In this document: positions 63,401 through 64,000 of the stretch, in pieces | Layout: each line of letters starts with the position of its first letter | Numbering within the stretch: the stretch's first letter is position 1 | Assembly: GCF_014851395.1 (NCBI RefSeq) | Contig: NW_024041150.1 | Location: 34,359,585 to 34,423,584, forward strand | Length of the DNA stretch: 64,000 nucleotides | Source: Micropterus salmoides | Lineage: Eukaryota; Chordata; Actinopteri; Centrarchiformes; Centrarchidae | Direction: 5' to 3' | Program-made: the position numbers and the translations under genes | Notes under the pieces: generated by a model | Database searches by the model: none | The model's input: the letters and a program-made list of their open reading frames with translations, nothing else | Told to the model about the DNA's origin: nothing

Positions 63401-64000
63401 GAGACTGAGGAAAACAAGAGAGGTGAGAGAGGATAGAAACGCCCGGCGATACTTCCAGCTGACACAGAGAAAACACAGGAGTGATACTTTCTTCTGCCGC
63501 CCACTGTCACAACAGGGAGAGAGATGGCACACACACACATACGCACATCCTCATGAAGACACACACACACAAACTTTTCGATCTCCAACATATTCAAGCG
63601 TGAACAAGTTTGACAGTCCACACTGTATGGTGTCCATGCTACATACAAAGCTTACATGCACAAACACTACAAACAAACAAAAGTGCAGAAAATAGACAAA
63701 AAGTTTCGCAATACACCTACTCTATACTGACACACATTCGCAAACACACACATGCATTAGCGAGGTGTTGCATGAACTTATTTTCCTCTAAGGCCCATTA
63801 CTAATTCATCCCCCTCTGTGTGAGTAGGAGTGTCAGCAGAGTGGACACAGATTTGGACAAGCTGTTATCGACAGACGCACACACACACATGCACACACAC
63901 GAATGAATGAACGCAAGTTACCCATTGCTCATATTTCATCGCCCATGTACTCTCACAGATTTTGTGTATGCCTGCTAAAAATACATCTGTGCATCTTTCA

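Larger units (their letters stand above)
56991..64000 (-). other. 3' part of nhsl2 intron 1, no exon seen
   Basis: Apart from the two repeats listed, this is AT-rich sequence with a G-run at about 62283-62300 and CA runs near 63525-63565 and 63880-63900. No GC-rich first exon with an NHS-type start was found on the minus strand, so the 5' exon is presumed to lie to the right. A short alternative first exon cannot be excluded. Confidence 0.6.

Noticed and set aside
63255..63695. 146-residue + strand frame with His/Thr-rich end
   Set aside because: Ends in CA repeats (THTHTH) and has no motif; probably chance.

Overview
This window is vertebrate nuclear DNA, most probably from a ray-finned (percomorph-like) fish. 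Most of it is non-coding. It is rich in CA/TG and GA microsatellites and in transposon debris typical of teleosts (a Tc1-like element, hAT-like MITEs, a tRNA-derived SINE, 3' ends of non-LTR elements). I see no bacterial or phage genes, operons, CRISPR arrays, rRNAs or functional tRNAs.

One protein-coding gene is supported, on the minus strand: a Nance-Horan-syndrome-like gene, best matched to NHSL2 (nhsl2). I can place nine coding exons, called E2 to E10 because at least one more 5' exon must lie beyond the right edge: E2 55815-56057, E3 36099-36241, E4 30762-31011, E5 18463-18645, E6 16170-17289, E7 14862-16011, E8 14392-14701, E9 13083-13200, E10 12022-12361 (with the stop). All have AG acceptors and GT donors. 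Reading phases match at all eight junctions and give 1,284 residues from E2 to the stop. The missing first exon should carry the WAVE-homology region of the family. The visible part holds the family's conserved blocks (TGQTFR, RPDFIFLP, FRERSLS, TGTTVIEC, SPSSGYSSQSETP, PPPVPKKP, TTEDLF, LLQKKGSK). NHS-family proteins are actin/WAVE-linked scaffolds at cell edges and junctions.

Layout: 1-12021 is the 3' UTR plus downstream flank with repeats. 12022-18645 is the compact 3' half of the gene, with six exons and short introns. 18646-55814 holds three large introns (about 12.1, 5.1 and 19.6 kb) filled with repeats; one contains an internally deleted Tc1-like transposon at 27369-28460. 56058-64000 is the 3' part of intron 1, opening with a polypurine region of about 0.9 kb.

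The points most worth checking: two introns of 158 and 160 bp, each between AG and GT exon ends, inside a region that I recall as one giant exon in mammalian NHS genes; complementary UG and AC microsatellites hugging both splice sites of frame-shifting exon E3; a low-complexity Ser/Gly insert in E2; and the long polypurine/polypyrimidine tract directly before E2. I found no convincing new multi-gene system.
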